This document shows positions 17,074-24,952 of a stretch of 64,000 nucleotides of DNA, in pieces (position 1 is the first letter of the stretch; each line of letters begins with the position of its first letter). This DNA is from Prosthecobacter debontii (GTDB taxonomy: Bacteria; Verrucomicrobiota; Verrucomicrobiia; Verrucomicrobiales; Akkermansiaceae). The translations under genes and the position numbers were made by a program. The notes below the pieces were generated by a model. The model worked only from the letters and a program-made list of their open reading frames with translations, was not told the origin of the DNA and made no database searches. Location of the stretch: positions 1-64,000 of the forward strand of contig CAMCBV010000008.1 of assembly GCA_945873125.1 (NCBI GenBank). Reading direction: 5' to 3'.

Positions 17074-18516
17074 TTAACCGACGGAACCTTCCATCTCGAG
17101 GTCGATGAGTCGTTTCAACTCGACCGAATATTCCATCGGAAACTCACGGACGAGGTCGTTGATGAACCCGTTAACGGCAAGCGACATCGCCTGGCCCTGA
17201 TCAAGCCCGCGCTGCTGCATGTAAAACAACATCTCCTCAGAGACTTGTGAAACCGAAGCTTCATGCTGGGTCGCGTGGCGGTTGCCCTTCACGGTGATCG
17301 CCGGATAGGTGTCCGTGCGGGAATTGCTGTTGATCAACAACGCATCGCACTCCGTGTTGTTTTTGCATCCTTTAAGATGCTTCGGAATGTGGACTTGGCC
17401 GCGATAGGTCGAGCGTCCTTGACCGACCGAAATCGATTTTGAAACCACGTTCGATGTGGTGTTGTTCGCGGCGTGAATCATCTTCGCGCCGGTGTCCTGA
17501 TGCTGGCCGGTATTGGCAAGAGCGATGGAAATGACCTCGCCACGGGCGCGCTCGCCTTTCATGACCACACCCGGATATTTCATCGTGAGACGTGAACCGA
17601 TATTGCAATCGATCCAGCGAACCTCCGCGTCTTCCATCGCCAGGCCGCGCTTGGTGACGAGGTTGAAAACATTGGATGACCAGTTCTGAACGGTGATGTA
17701 TTGGATTTTCGCACCTTTCAATGCAACTAATTCGACCACGGCGGAATGCAGGGTCGCGGTCTCGAACTTGGGTGCGGTGCAACCTTCCATATACATCACT
17801 TCGGATCCTTCATCCGCAATGATGAGCGTGCGTTCAAATTGGCCGAACGATTCCGAGTTGATGCGGAAATATGCCTGCAGGGGTTGCTTGAGTTTCACGC
17901 CTTTCGGAATGTAAATGAACGAACCACCGGAAAAAACCGCGCTATTCAAAGCTGAGAATTTGTTATCGCCCGTCGGGATGACTTTTCCAAACCATGGGCG
18001 GAAAATCTCCTCATGCTCTTTGAGGCCTTCCGCGGATGTGACAAAGATGACCCCTTGCTTGGTCAGCTCCTCTTTCATGTTCGAGTAGGCGGCCTCGGAA
18101 TCGTATTGGGCTTCAACGCCGGCGAGGAATGCACGCTCTTGCTCGGGAATTCCCAAGCGCTCGAATGTCTCCAGAATTTCCGCAGGAACTTCATCCCAAG
18201 TCCGTTTCGGCTTCTCGCCATCCGAGAGATAATAACGGATTTTATCGAAATGAATGTTGTTCAAATCCTCAGTCGCCCAGTGGGTCGGCATCGGTTTGCT
18301 TTCGAATACCGCAAGAGCTTTGTGGCGGAATTCGCGAACCCAATCGGGATCTTGTTTCACATCGCAAATGTAATCGACCGTCTTGGAGGAAAGCCCCCAA
18401 CCCGCATCGAACTTATTGCGTTCCGGAAAGGTAAAATCGCCCTTGGTGCGGTCGACATTGATCGCATCATGCGTTTCCTCATCGAGGATGGCAGTGGCTG
18501 TTTCTTGATATGACAT
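17074..18516 (-). CDS. sufB: Fe-S cluster scaffold protein SufB
   Basis: 480 residues, full-length SufB. Landmarks are [16 protein letters not shown], the central [18 protein letters not shown] block, [37 protein letters not shown], and the C-terminal [16 protein letters not shown]. SufB carries the nascent Fe-S cluster, with conserved Cys in the beta-helix. It lies 39 bases downstream of sufC and 21 before sufD. Confidence 0.97.
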   Translation of the reverse strand: MSYQETATAILDEETHDAINVDRTKGDFTFPERNKFDAGWGLSSKTVDYICDVKQDPDWVREFRHKALAVFESKPMPTHWATEDLNNIHFDKIRYYLSDGEKPKRTWDEVPAEILETFERLGIPEQERAFLAGVEAQYDSEAAYSNMKEELTKQGVIFVTSAEGLKEHEEIFRPWFGKVIPTGDNKFSALNSAVFSGGSFIYIPKGVKLKQPLQAYFRINSESFGQFERTLIIADEGSEVMYMEGCTAPKFETATLHSAVVELVALKGAKIQYITVQNWSSNVFNLVTKRGLAMEDAEVRWIDCNIGSRLTMKYPGVVMKGERARGEVISIALANTGQHQDTGAKMIHAANNTTSNVVSKSISVGQGRSTYRGQVHIPKHLKGCKNNTECDALLINSNSRTDTYPAITVKGNRHATQHEASVSQVSEEMLFYMQQRGLDQGQAMSLAVNGFINDLVREFPMEYSVELKRLIDLEMEGSVG

Positions 18517-18555
18517 GGAATAATGTTGGAAGAAGGTTCGGTGAAGCCGGAGTGT

Positions 18556-19308
18556 TTACACGAGGGCTGGCTCCTTGAGGAAATCGTAACCGTTTTCCTC
18601 AAGTTCCAATGCAAGCTCAGGACCACCGGATTTCACGATCCGGCCTTCCGACATCACATGCACATGATCGGGTTTGATATAATCCAACAGCCGCTGATAG
18701 TGGGTGATGAGCAACATCCCTCGGTCCGGTGAACGCATCGCATTGACGCCTTTAGCGACGATTTTCAATGCGTCGATATCGAGTCCTGAATCGGTTTCAT
18801 CAAGGATGCAGTATTTTGGCTCGAGCATCATCATTTGAAGGATCTCGTTGCGTTTTTTTTCACCGCCCGAGAAGCCCTCATTTACCGCACGTCCGGTGAA
18901 CTTGCGATCCATCTCCAGGAGGTCCATTTTTTCATAGAGGGATTTATAATAGCCAACCGCATCGATTTCCTCGCCTTTTGGCAAACGGGCCTGAAGAGCC
19001 GCGCGGATGAAGTTCGCATTCGAAACACCCGGAACTTCGTTTGGGTATTGGAATGCGAGGAAAATACCCGCACGTGAACGCTCATCGATCGACATTTCTG
19101 AAAGATCCACTCCATCGAGAAGGATGTTGCCGGCAGTTACGATATAGGATTCGTGACCGGAAATGACTTTCGAAAGGGTGGATTTGCCAGAACCGTTAGG
19201 GCCCATGATGGCATGAATTTCACCGGCTGGAATCTCAAGGTTAACGCCTTTGAGAATTTCAGTGCCGTTTTCGAGGGTGGCTTGGAGGTTATTGATTTTG
19301 AGGCTCAT
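18556..19308 (-). CDS. sufC: Fe-S cluster assembly ATPase SufC
   Basis: About 250 residues of ABC-type ATPase. Walker A is GPNGSGKST, the signature is [11 protein letters not shown], and Walker B with the [14 protein letters not shown] extension is diagnostic for SufC. ITHYQRLL holds the switch His. The start at 19308 (MSLKINNL) is the usual SufC start; an in-frame ATG ten codons upstream is less likely. It is first of the three suf genes and follows the fur-like gene by about 100 bases. Confidence 0.96.
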   Translation of the reverse strand: MSLKINNLQATLENGTEILKGVNLEIPAGEIHAIMGPNGSGKSTLSKVISGHESYIVTAGNILLDGVDLSEMSIDERSRAGIFLAFQYPNEVPGVSNANFIRAALQARLPKGEEIDAVGYYKSLYEKMDLLEMDRKFTGRAVNEGFSGGEKKRNEILQMMMLEPKYCILDETDSGLDIDALKIVAKGVNAMRSPDRGMLLITHYQRLLDYIKPDHVHVMSEGRIVKSGGPELALELEENGYDFLKEPALV

Positions 19309-19319
19309 GTGTTGGGAAA

Positions 19320-19407
19320 ATGGTAGAAAATTTTTCACCGCAGAGGCGCGGAGGTCGCAGTGCTGGGCTTACGGGATTTTTGAGGTTTAAAGTTTAAAAT
19401 TTAAGAT
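19320..19407. repeat. Short intergenic repeat-like sequence between fur-like gene and sufC
   Basis: It contains TTCACCGCAGAGGCGCGGAGG near 19334-19354 and a run of GTTTAAAGTTTAAAATTTAAG-type T/A repeats near 19384-19405. The first string resembles intergenic repeats I know from PVC-group genomes. No second copy is seen here. No gene. Confidence 0.35.
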
Positions 19408-19827
19408 TTAGGCAAGTTGGCCGCGGAGGGTGATTTCGATGTCTTTGATCACGGTGTTGGGTGGAAGATCGAGAATGTCGGTCAGATTGATGCCGGGCTT
19501 GAATTTGACATCGTGAATCGTCCCGGTGGTCTCATCATGAAAATGGCCGTGCTCATCAAGATTTGGGCAATAACGTGAAGGCTCACGGTCAAAGTTCACT
19601 TGGCGGATGATTTTATGCTGAACCAGTGCCTCAAGGCAGTTGTAAACTGTCGCCAAAGAGACACTCGGAAGCGCTTCCTTGATTTTCATGAAAACCTCGT
19701 TTGCGGTTGGGTGCGTCCGCTCCCCCATCAGAAAACGATAAACTTCCTGACGCTGCCGAGTCATACGGAGGCCGTTGATCTCCTCCGGAATGGCCGTTTG
19801 TCGATTTTGTAAGCCGTTGGTCATCAT
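19408..19827 (-). CDS. Fur-family transcriptional regulator of the suf region
   Basis: 139 residues. The winged-helix part shows the Fur pattern: RMTRQRQEVYRFLMGERTHPTANEVF, then PSVSLATVYNCLEALVQHKIIRQV. The dimerisation part keeps HGHFHDETTGTIHDV with possible metal-binding His/Asp but lacks the CxxC pairs of zinc-structured Fur proteins. It is the first gene before sufCBD on the same strand, so it is a likely repressor or sensor for the suf operon (inference). An inverted repeat of PerR/Fur type lies 13 bases before its start. It may sense iron or peroxide. Confidence 0.88.
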   Translation of the reverse strand: MMTNGLQNRQTAIPEEINGLRMTRQRQEVYRFLMGERTHPTANEVFMKIKEALPSVSLATVYNCLEALVQHKIIRQVNFDREPSRYCPNLDEHGHFHDETTGTIHDVKFKPGINLTDILDLPPNTVIKDIEITLRGQLA

Positions 19828-19839
19828 TGCAGCGGCAAA

Positions 19840-19854
19840 TTAGAATCATTCCTA
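19840..19854. promoter_or_regulatory. Candidate Fur/PerR box
   Basis: TTAGAATCATTCCTA is a 7-1-7 imperfect palindrome (five of seven arm positions match) resembling the PerR/Fur consensus TTATAATNATTATAA. It sits 13 bases upstream of the fur-like start and in the divergent gap to rplU. Confidence 0.45.
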
Positions 19855-20050
19855 TTTTGATCAAGAACTATTCCAAATTACTTATATGGATTTCTTCTGA
19901 AGAAGCACAAACCCCCGCTCATCTGGAATCAAATCGATCAGATTTGGAAAGTTTTTTAAAAAGACTCAAAAAATCCTTGCAAGAGAGGTCGATTCATGGT
20001 GCATTCCGCGCCCGCTCCAATAGCGGACAACAACTTTTCCCTAAACGGCC

Positions 20051-20362
20051 ATGGCCTACGCAGTAATCAAAACAGGCGGTAAACAATACCGCGTCAAACA
20101 AGGTGACAAACTCGATGTCGAGAAACTCGAAGCGGCTGTCGATTCAGAAATCACATTCAGCGAAGTTCTGCTTCGCGGCGAAGGTGACAGCGTCACAATC
20201 GGCACCCCATTCATTGCAGGCGGCAGCGTCACGGCGAAAGTGATTGATCAGTTCCGTGGCCCCAAAGGTGTCGCTTTCAAGTTCAAACGCCGCAAAGGCT
20301 TCCATAAGACCAAAGGTTTCCGCCGTCACATGACCAAGTTGGAAATTACTTCCATTGGCTAA
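20051..20362 (+). CDS. rplU: 50S ribosomal protein L21
   Basis: 103 residues, complete bL21: MAYAVIKTGGKQYRVKQGD at the start, KVIDQFRGPKGVAFKFKRRKG and FRRHMTKLEI at the end. It is followed 27 bases later by rpmA, the usual rplU-rpmA pair. Divergent from the fur-suf operon. Part of the large ribosomal subunit, binding 23S rRNA. Confidence 0.98.
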   Translation: MAYAVIKTGGKQYRVKQGDKLDVEKLEAAVDSEITFSEVLLRGEGDSVTIGTPFIAGGSVTAKVIDQFRGPKGVAFKFKRRKGFHKTKGFRRHMTKLEITSIG

Positions 20363-20389
20363 TTCATCCATTTCAACCTATCTACTCTC

Positions 20390-20638
20390 ATGGCCCATAA
20401 AAAAGGACAAGGCTCCGTCAAAAACGGACGCGACTCACGCAGCAAGCGCCTCGGCGTGAAAAAATTCGGCGGACAAGCTGTCATCGCTGGGAACATCATC
20501 ATTCGCCAGCGCGGCACTAAGGTGCATCCAGGTGTGGGTGTTGGCTGCGGCAAGGATCACACGCTCTTCGCTCTGACCGATGGTCAGGTGAAATTCGACC
20601 GCGAAGGCGGCCGCGTCAACGTGATCGCTGCAAACTAA
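20390..20638 (+). CDS. rpmA: 50S ribosomal protein L27
   Basis: 82 residues: [16 protein letters not shown] with the N-terminal tail reaching the peptidyl-transferase centre, [21 protein letters not shown], then [14 protein letters not shown]. There is no cleavable N-terminal extension of the Firmicutes type. It ends in a strong terminator. Confidence 0.98.
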   Translation: MAHKKGQGSVKNGRDSRSKRLGVKKFGGQAVIAGNIIIRQRGTKVHPGVGVGCGKDHTLFALTDGQVKFDREGGRVNVIAAN

Positions 20639-20663
20639 GTTTCATACTCGGTTATTTTTGAAA

Positions 20664-20694
20664 AACGCCTCGGGTTTTCCTGAGGCGTTTTTTT
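20664..20694 (+). terminator. Rho-independent terminator after rpmA
   Basis: AACGCCTC pairs with GAGGCGTT around a nine-base loop, followed by seven T (20688-20694). Confidence 0.9.
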
Positions 20695-20724
20695 GTGTCG
20701 CTCACTATCTTGGAAGATGTTTCG

Positions 20725-20866
20725 GGCATTTTTAACAAGGAGGGAGGAGAATGGGGAGAGGAGGAGAATCAACTGAGTAGCTTATTCTTCTGATAGCAAA
20801 GAAATCATATCTCTATTCAATTTGCTCCTCTCCTCCAAAACCTCCTCCCTCCTTGTAAGAAATGCC
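20725..20866. repeat. Large purine-rich imperfect inverted repeat
   Basis: The arms pair in three blocks: 20725-20730 with 20861-20866, 20735-20749 with 20842-20856 (15 bp perfect, ACAAGGAGGGAGGAG), and 20755-20763 with 20825-20833. The loop is about 60 bases. The left arm is almost all purine and the right almost all pyrimidine. It carries repeated GGAGG/CCTCC cores. No coding potential; it could be a degenerate mobile element, a structured RNA or an H-DNA-forming site. Confidence 0.75.
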
Positions 20867-20893
20867 TGACTTATCCGAAAGTTTCGCAAGCTC

Positions 20894-21295
20894 CTAAACG
20901 CCGAACAAAGCTTGCTGATCCAGGTCTTCAGAAATCACCTCCAATTTCCATTGCCTGTCAATATTGAGCCTTACAGTGGCGAGGTGTTTGTGGTGCCACT
21001 GGTCTGGCGCGATCATCGAAAGCAGCTTGCGGCTACGGACCTCATAAAGATGATAGGTTTGGCCAATGATCGGCTCGAAATTGATATCCGCCTCATAGAT
21101 CAGCTTGTTCCAATTGAAATGGTCAATCGCAGCCAGATAGGTCTCACGGATCTCCGTCAATTTCTGCTGCAATTCCCGCTCCACCTCGGAAATACCGCGA
21201 GATTTAAAGGAACTAAGGTCTGTGGGTACGATCCTCGGACTCAGGGTTGAAACCGGGTAAGGCAAAAAGGCTTGGGAAATTTTTTCTGAAGACAT
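20894..21295 (-). CDS. DUF2452-family protein
   Basis: 133 residues. The PYPVSTLSPRIVPTDLSSFKSRG opening, the helical centre, FNWNKLIYEADINFEPIIGQTYHLYE and SMIAPDQWHHKHLATVRLN match the DUF2452 pattern, whose function is unknown. The start at 21295 (MSSEK) is supported by AGAAGGAG eight bases upstream, one of the few clear ribosome-binding sites in the window. A longer frame starting at 21331 lacks one. No membrane or signal segment. Confidence 0.7.
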   Translation of the reverse strand: MSSEKISQAFLPYPVSTLSPRIVPTDLSSFKSRGISEVERELQQKLTEIRETYLAAIDHFNWNKLIYEADINFEPIIGQTYHLYEVRSRKLLSMIAPDQWHHKHLATVRLNIDRQWKLEVISEDLDQQALFGV

Positions 21296-21340
21296 GGTTG
21301 AACTCCTTCTATCTCGACGAGGAACACTCATTCCACAAAT

Positions 21341-21372
21341 AAAAAAACCGGACGACCCGAAAGTCGCCCGGT
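21341..21372 (-). terminator. Rho-independent terminator of the pseudopilin gene
   Basis: A ten-pair stem (21347-21356 with 21363-21372, one mismatch) is followed on the minus strand by six or more T (21346-21341). Confidence 0.85.
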
Positions 21373-21391
21373 TAGAATGAATCTCAAAAGA

Positions 21392-22084
21392 TTACATTTT
21401 AGGTGCTTTGATCGTTGGTGTGACGGTGCCCCAGAATTTGGCGTTTTTCAGTTCTTCACCACCAATCTTGACAGGCCCGAAGCCAGTTGCTGGATCGGCA
21501 GAAATCTTGAGAGCGCTGGCGCTTTGGTCGATCTTAAGGAGAACGGCAAAGCCAGCAAATGGACCTGCATCGAAGTTTTCACCATCTTCCGCCAGAGGAG
21601 TGACAGCAATCACTCGGGAAGGGTTTCCGGATGTGTTCATGGCGTCAGAGCCATTCAGGATGTAGCCAAAGCCGCATTCCTTCTCGTCAAGAGCTTTTGT
21701 CCCTGTCATGTCGCCATCGGGTTTTTTGCTGCCGGCGGCTTTAGCAAAAAACATATCCTCGGACTGAGCGATCCCGGCATGCATCAGTTGCTTGAAGTAT
21801 CCATTGGAATCCTCACCAGCTTCACCAGTGACCTCCGCATCCGGCAAGTCTGCTGTAAGCGTTTCGAGGGTGCTGGCATCCGGGTAGGAACCGTAATCGT
21901 TCTCGAACTGGAACATCGCGAGGCCGATTTGTTTGGAGTTTGAAATCGCTTCCGCTTTAGCTGCTTGCTTCACCTGTCCCATGATCATGGGAGCTGAAAG
22001 CGCGGCCAAGGAGGCGATGATAACAATAACGACCAAGAGTTCCACCAGGGTGAAGCCTTGTCGGAGGGTTGATTTAGTTTTCAT
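21392..22084 (-). CDS. Type II secretion-like pseudopilin (prepilin N-methylation motif)
   Basis: 230 residues. Prepilin leader MKTKSTLRQG is followed by FTLVELLVVIVIIASLAAL, with cleavage after Gly10 and Glu at position 5 of the mature protein. The hydrophobic helix then enters a globular domain typical of type II secretion G-type pseudopilins of Verrucomicrobiota. In this phylum such genes are highly multiplied and often stand alone, as here. No secretion apparatus genes are in the window. A strong terminator follows. Confidence 0.85.
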   Translation of the reverse strand: MKTKSTLRQGFTLVELLVVIVIIASLAALSAPMIMGQVKQAAKAEAISNSKQIGLAMFQFENDYGSYPDASTLETLTADLPDAEVTGEAGEDSNGYFKQLMHAGIAQSEDMFFAKAAGSKKPDGDMTGTKALDEKECGFGYILNGSDAMNTSGNPSRVIAVTPLAEDGENFDAGPFAGFAVLLKIDQSASALKISADPATGFGPVKIGGEELKNAKFWGTVTPTIKAPKM

Positions 22085-22222
22085 ATTATGTATTGGGCTT
22101 ATGTTTTTATGTTCGGCAAATGCCTGATTTGTATATCAGAAGTGAATCAACTGACGTTGTCTCAAGATATGACTTCCGCAGGACGTTGCAAGCTAATTGT
22201 AGGGAACCCCCGCCCCTAGAAT

Positions 22223-22657
22223 TCATTCCGGGTTGAGATCCTCCTCGGCACCGATTTGGAGCCTGTGGAGAATGGCCAATTCGTTTTTTGTGATAGGGTA
22301 GGGGCCGGAAAACTCAACCGCATGGGATGATGCCAAAGCACTGCGGCATGCAAAGGCTTCACGGCTTTCCGGGTAATAAAGGATCAAGTAACGGCTTCCG
22401 CTATTTGAGGTTTCCGCGTAATATCCGGGTTTCCCCACTTTTTTGATAAATTCTCCAAGGTCCGGATAATATCGGGACAGCGCGCGAAGTCTTTCGTAGC
22501 CGAAGGTAGGCGGGCTCTCTTCCACCAGCATGATGTGGTCATGAGCGGTGGCGTCCGTCTGATGAAGATAGCTCGAATTTTCCAGAGACTCGCATGAGCT
22601 TGTGGCAGCAACCATGAGGCAGCCGCAAGCGATGATTGAAAAATAGAGGCGCGACAT
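22223..22657 (-). CDS. Small lipoprotein, partner of trypsin-like gene (copy 1)
   Basis: About 144 residues with a lipobox near ATSSC (Cys 22 from the ATG at 22657). Its core GYERLRALSRYYPDLGEFIKK, PGYYAETSN, SRYLILYYPESREAFAC and GPYPITKNELAIL aligns with the lipoprotein at 23527-23937, so the two are paralogues. An alternative TTG start at 22672 overlaps the upstream protease stop (TTGA), suggesting coupled translation. No known family is recognised. It could be a partner, chaperone or inhibitor of the adjacent protease (inference). Confidence 0.65.
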   Translation of the reverse strand: MSRLYFSIIACGCLMVAATSSCESLENSSYLHQTDATAHDHIMLVEESPPTFGYERLRALSRYYPDLGEFIKKVGKPGYYAETSNSGSRYLILYYPESREAFACRSALASSHAVEFSGPYPITKNELAILHRLQIGAEEDLNPE

Positions 22658-22668
22658 GAAGTTTGCAA

Positions 22669-23436
22669 TCAATGGCTTTTCCGTGAACTCCTGTCTTTTC
22701 GAATGAGTTCCTCAATTCGGTGGGTATTTGGGCGAACTCCTTCTGAATCGATGAATATGGCCGTCTCCATGGGAATGAGAAATTCAACCGCAGAATTGAT
22801 TCCGATCAGGTTTCCATAAGCATCAATCACCGGCCCTCCGCTATCTCCAGGCTCAAGCGGTATATCCATTTTGAATGCACGATTACCCGTTAAGAACCCC
22901 TCTGGTGCCAGGGTGGTCTGCAATACGCCGGAAGTTGATCTGGATCCGGTTGACATTCCGCCATGGATTACGGGATGTCCCTTGAAAATTTTACGGTGCG
23001 AATCCGACCATTGATAATAATAGGGGGTTTTGATCGGAACATGCAGGATCGCAAGATCATCCGCGGAAGAACGCCATACGATCCTTGCCTGATGTGTGAC
23101 AACCCTACCGCCGTTGGCATAGATGACATAAACACTTTTATCACCTGCATCTGCGAGAACGTGATCTGCTGTTAGAAAATATCCATCCTCGCTGATCGGA
23201 GCGGCCGACCCTCCGTCGGCATCTTTGGGTGCACTAGCGATGGCAAACTCTCCATGCGACCACGCGCTGATGTCCTTGCTTTCAGTGACAACCACCGCAC
23301 ACAATCTTTCTTTGGCCATTTGTCTCGTGGTCTTATCTGGCATCTGGCCAGAAAGCTGATGAGGCCCTTGCACAGAACACGCCGCACTCGCGCCCAGCAA
23401 ACACAAGATACCGAAATTTCCCAACCAATCACCCAT
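22669..23436 (-). CDS. Trypsin-like serine protease lipoprotein (copy 1)
   Basis: 255 residues with a lipoprotein signal (GASAAC, Cys20). The S1-type protease domain has catalytic His92 (FLTADHV), Asp127 (DDLAILH) and Ser199 (EPGDSGGP), and the substrate-loop GINSAVEF near the C-terminus. It lacks PDZ domains, so it differs from DegP/HtrA. It is followed directly by a small lipoprotein gene. It is a paralogue of the 24031-24906 protease, sharing the DGGSAAPIS block, IYANG, ARIVWRS and KTPYxYQWS. Confidence 0.88.
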   Translation of the reverse strand: MGDWLGNFGILCLLGASAACSVQGPHQLSGQMPDKTTRQMAKERLCAVVVTESKDISAWSHGEFAIASAPKDADGGSAAPISEDGYFLTADHVLADAGDKSVYVIYANGGRVVTHQARIVWRSSADDLAILHVPIKTPYYYQWSDSHRKIFKGHPVIHGGMSTGSRSTSGVLQTTLAPEGFLTGNRAFKMDIPLEPGDSGGPVIDAYGNLIGINSAVEFLIPMETAIFIDSEGVRPNTHRIEELIRKDRSSRKSH

Positions 23437-23449
23437 CGCACATTATAAA

Positions 23450-23505
23450 AGCACAGGGTGACAAATCCGTCACATAAGTTTTTATCCGTATGATACTTAA
23501 GTGAT
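23450..23505 (-). promoter_or_regulatory. Conserved upstream element, copy R1
   Basis: This stretch before the copy 1 protease aligns with 23948-24003. Both read, on the plus strand, GTCACAT, two bases, G-x-TTTTA-x-CC, then ATG and CTTAAG. R1 holds the inverted repeat GTGAC(N6)GTCAC. It is probably duplicated regulatory DNA. Confidence 0.5.
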
Positions 23506-23526
23506 TGGCGCATGGACGCTCCCTGC

Positions 23527-23937
23527 TCAACGATGGCGTTGTTCGATCGTTTTCAAAATTTCAAACTCTCCGTCCTTGATTGGAAAGGGTCCGATCAAAT
23601 TGGCATGCTGCGGAAATGCTGTTTCACCTTTGCAAACGTAGGCTTTTCGCTCTTTCAGATAATACATGATGAGATACTGGCTGCTGTGGTGGGCGGTCTG
23701 GGCCACGAAACCGGGCAGTCCTCTGGTTTTTAGGAATAAATCGAGTTCGGGATATTTTCCCGACAAGGAGCAAATCATGCGGTAGCCCTGCGTGGATGAT
23801 TCTTGTTGAACCGGAAAAATACCCTCATCCATCCCGGAAAGGCGATGACTGGAGGCAGGGGCAAACCCGACGGAGCATGAGCACAACCCGAACAACATGG
23901 GGAAAATGAAAAAAATTGAAGACCGAAACAAAAACAT
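23527..23937 (-). CDS. Small lipoprotein, partner of trypsin-like gene (copy 2)
   Basis: About 136 residues. A hydrophobic signal ends at a Cys-rich lipobox (LFGLCSC). The body shares GYRMICSLSGKYPELDLFLKT, LPGFVAQT, SQYLIMYYLKERKAYVC and GPFPIKDGEFEIL with the copy 1 lipoprotein. An upstream in-frame ATG at 23955 overlaps the R2 element and seems less likely. It follows the copy 2 protease by 93 bases. Function is unknown. Confidence 0.62.
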   Translation of the reverse strand: MFLFRSSIFFIFPMLFGLCSCSVGFAPASSHRLSGMDEGIFPVQQESSTQGYRMICSLSGKYPELDLFLKTRGLPGFVAQTAHHSSQYLIMYYLKERKAYVCKGETAFPQHANLIGPFPIKDGEFEILKTIEQRHR

Positions 23938-23947
23938 GGGACAGTAG

Positions 23948-24003
23948 CAAAGCATAAGCCCATCCCCCAGTCACATGGGCTTTTACCCAGATGGGGCTTA
24001 AGG
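23948..24003 (-). promoter_or_regulatory. Conserved upstream element, copy R2
   Basis: Aligned with R1 at 23450-23505. It contains the perfect 8-bp inverted repeat AAGCCCAT(N11)ATGGGCTT. It precedes the copy 2 small lipoprotein, whereas R1 precedes the copy 1 protease. Confidence 0.5.
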
Positions 24004-24030
24004 GATCGTCCCATCTGCGTTCGAATTTCG

Positions 24031-24906
24031 TTAAAGCGACTCCCTGTCTCTGTCGATAATGGCTTGAATTCCGCTTATGCTGGGGCGAATCGCTTCCGAT
24101 TCGATAAATATTTCCGTCTGGAGAGAGGTAAGAAATTCAATTTTGGCATTGATGCCGACCAAATGACCGTCGACATCGACTATAGGCCCTCCGCTGTCTC
24201 CCGGCTGTAGCTTTATATCCATGTGGAAAGTGCCACTCTTCGCCATCAGTCCATCAGATTTGATCTTACTGATGACTTTGCCTTGGCCTAGGGTGGCTCC
24301 TGTTACAACTCCGCCCTGCATGACGGAATGACCCAGTATCATGGGAAAATCGAACTCGGACCATTGATAGGAATAGGGCGTTTTTGCAGGTATGTGTAAG
24401 ATCGCCACATCGTCCTTATCCGAACGCCATACGATCCTCGCTCGGCTCGTGATCGTTTTGCTGCCATTTGCATAGATGATGAAAACATGGTTCCCGCCAG
24501 CTCTCGCCAAAACGTGGTTTGCTGTGATGAAATAGCCGTCTTGGGAGATCGGAGCGGCAGAACCGCCATCCAAATTTCTATGGTCTCTGATGACTGAGGG
24601 ATTCACATTTGGAAAATTTTCTAGGTTACTTCGCTTTGTGACCGCCACCGCTGTCAACCTATCCTCGACGATCTGGCGAGTGTGCTCTCGCCATGCCGTG
24701 TGATTCAGCGGCGCTGCGCTTTGTATTGGGGCGCAGCATGGAATCCATGTCACGCATGACAACACGGCAACAAGGCTGATACCCTTGCCGGAAATCTTTC
24801 CCGAAACACAGGGCAAGACGGCCTTGACCAAGCGCCGCATGGGCGAATCGGAAACCGAACGCTCCCGCCGTTTTCCGCAAATCTCTCTGGCGATGGGTTT
24901 GGACAT
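24031..24906 (-). CDS. Trypsin-like serine protease lipoprotein (copy 2)
   Basis: About 291 residues from the ATG at 24906. A long basic leader precedes a hydrophobic stretch ending CVTWIPCC, a likely lipobox. The triad is His131 (FITANHV), Asp166 (DDVAILH) and Ser238 (QPGDSGGP). It is clearly paralogous to the copy 1 protease over about 190 residues. The start is uncertain: ATG at 24840 would give a more ordinary signal peptide, and the frame is open back into mutY. It lies downstream of mutY on the same strand. Confidence 0.85.
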   Translation of the reverse strand: MSKPIAREICGKRRERSVSDSPMRRLVKAVLPCVSGKISGKGISLVAVLSCVTWIPCCAPIQSAAPLNHTAWREHTRQIVEDRLTAVAVTKRSNLENFPNVNPSVIRDHRNLDGGSAAPISQDGYFITANHVLARAGGNHVFIIYANGSKTITSRARIVWRSDKDDVAILHIPAKTPYSYQWSEFDFPMILGHSVMQGGVVTGATLGQGKVISKIKSDGLMAKSGTFHMDIKLQPGDSGGPIVDVDGHLVGINAKIEFLTSLQTEIFIESEAIRPSISGIQAIIDRDRESL

Positions 24907-24952
24907 GGTTTGCAAACATAGTGGAATCGGGCGGTGATGCCACTCATGATTT

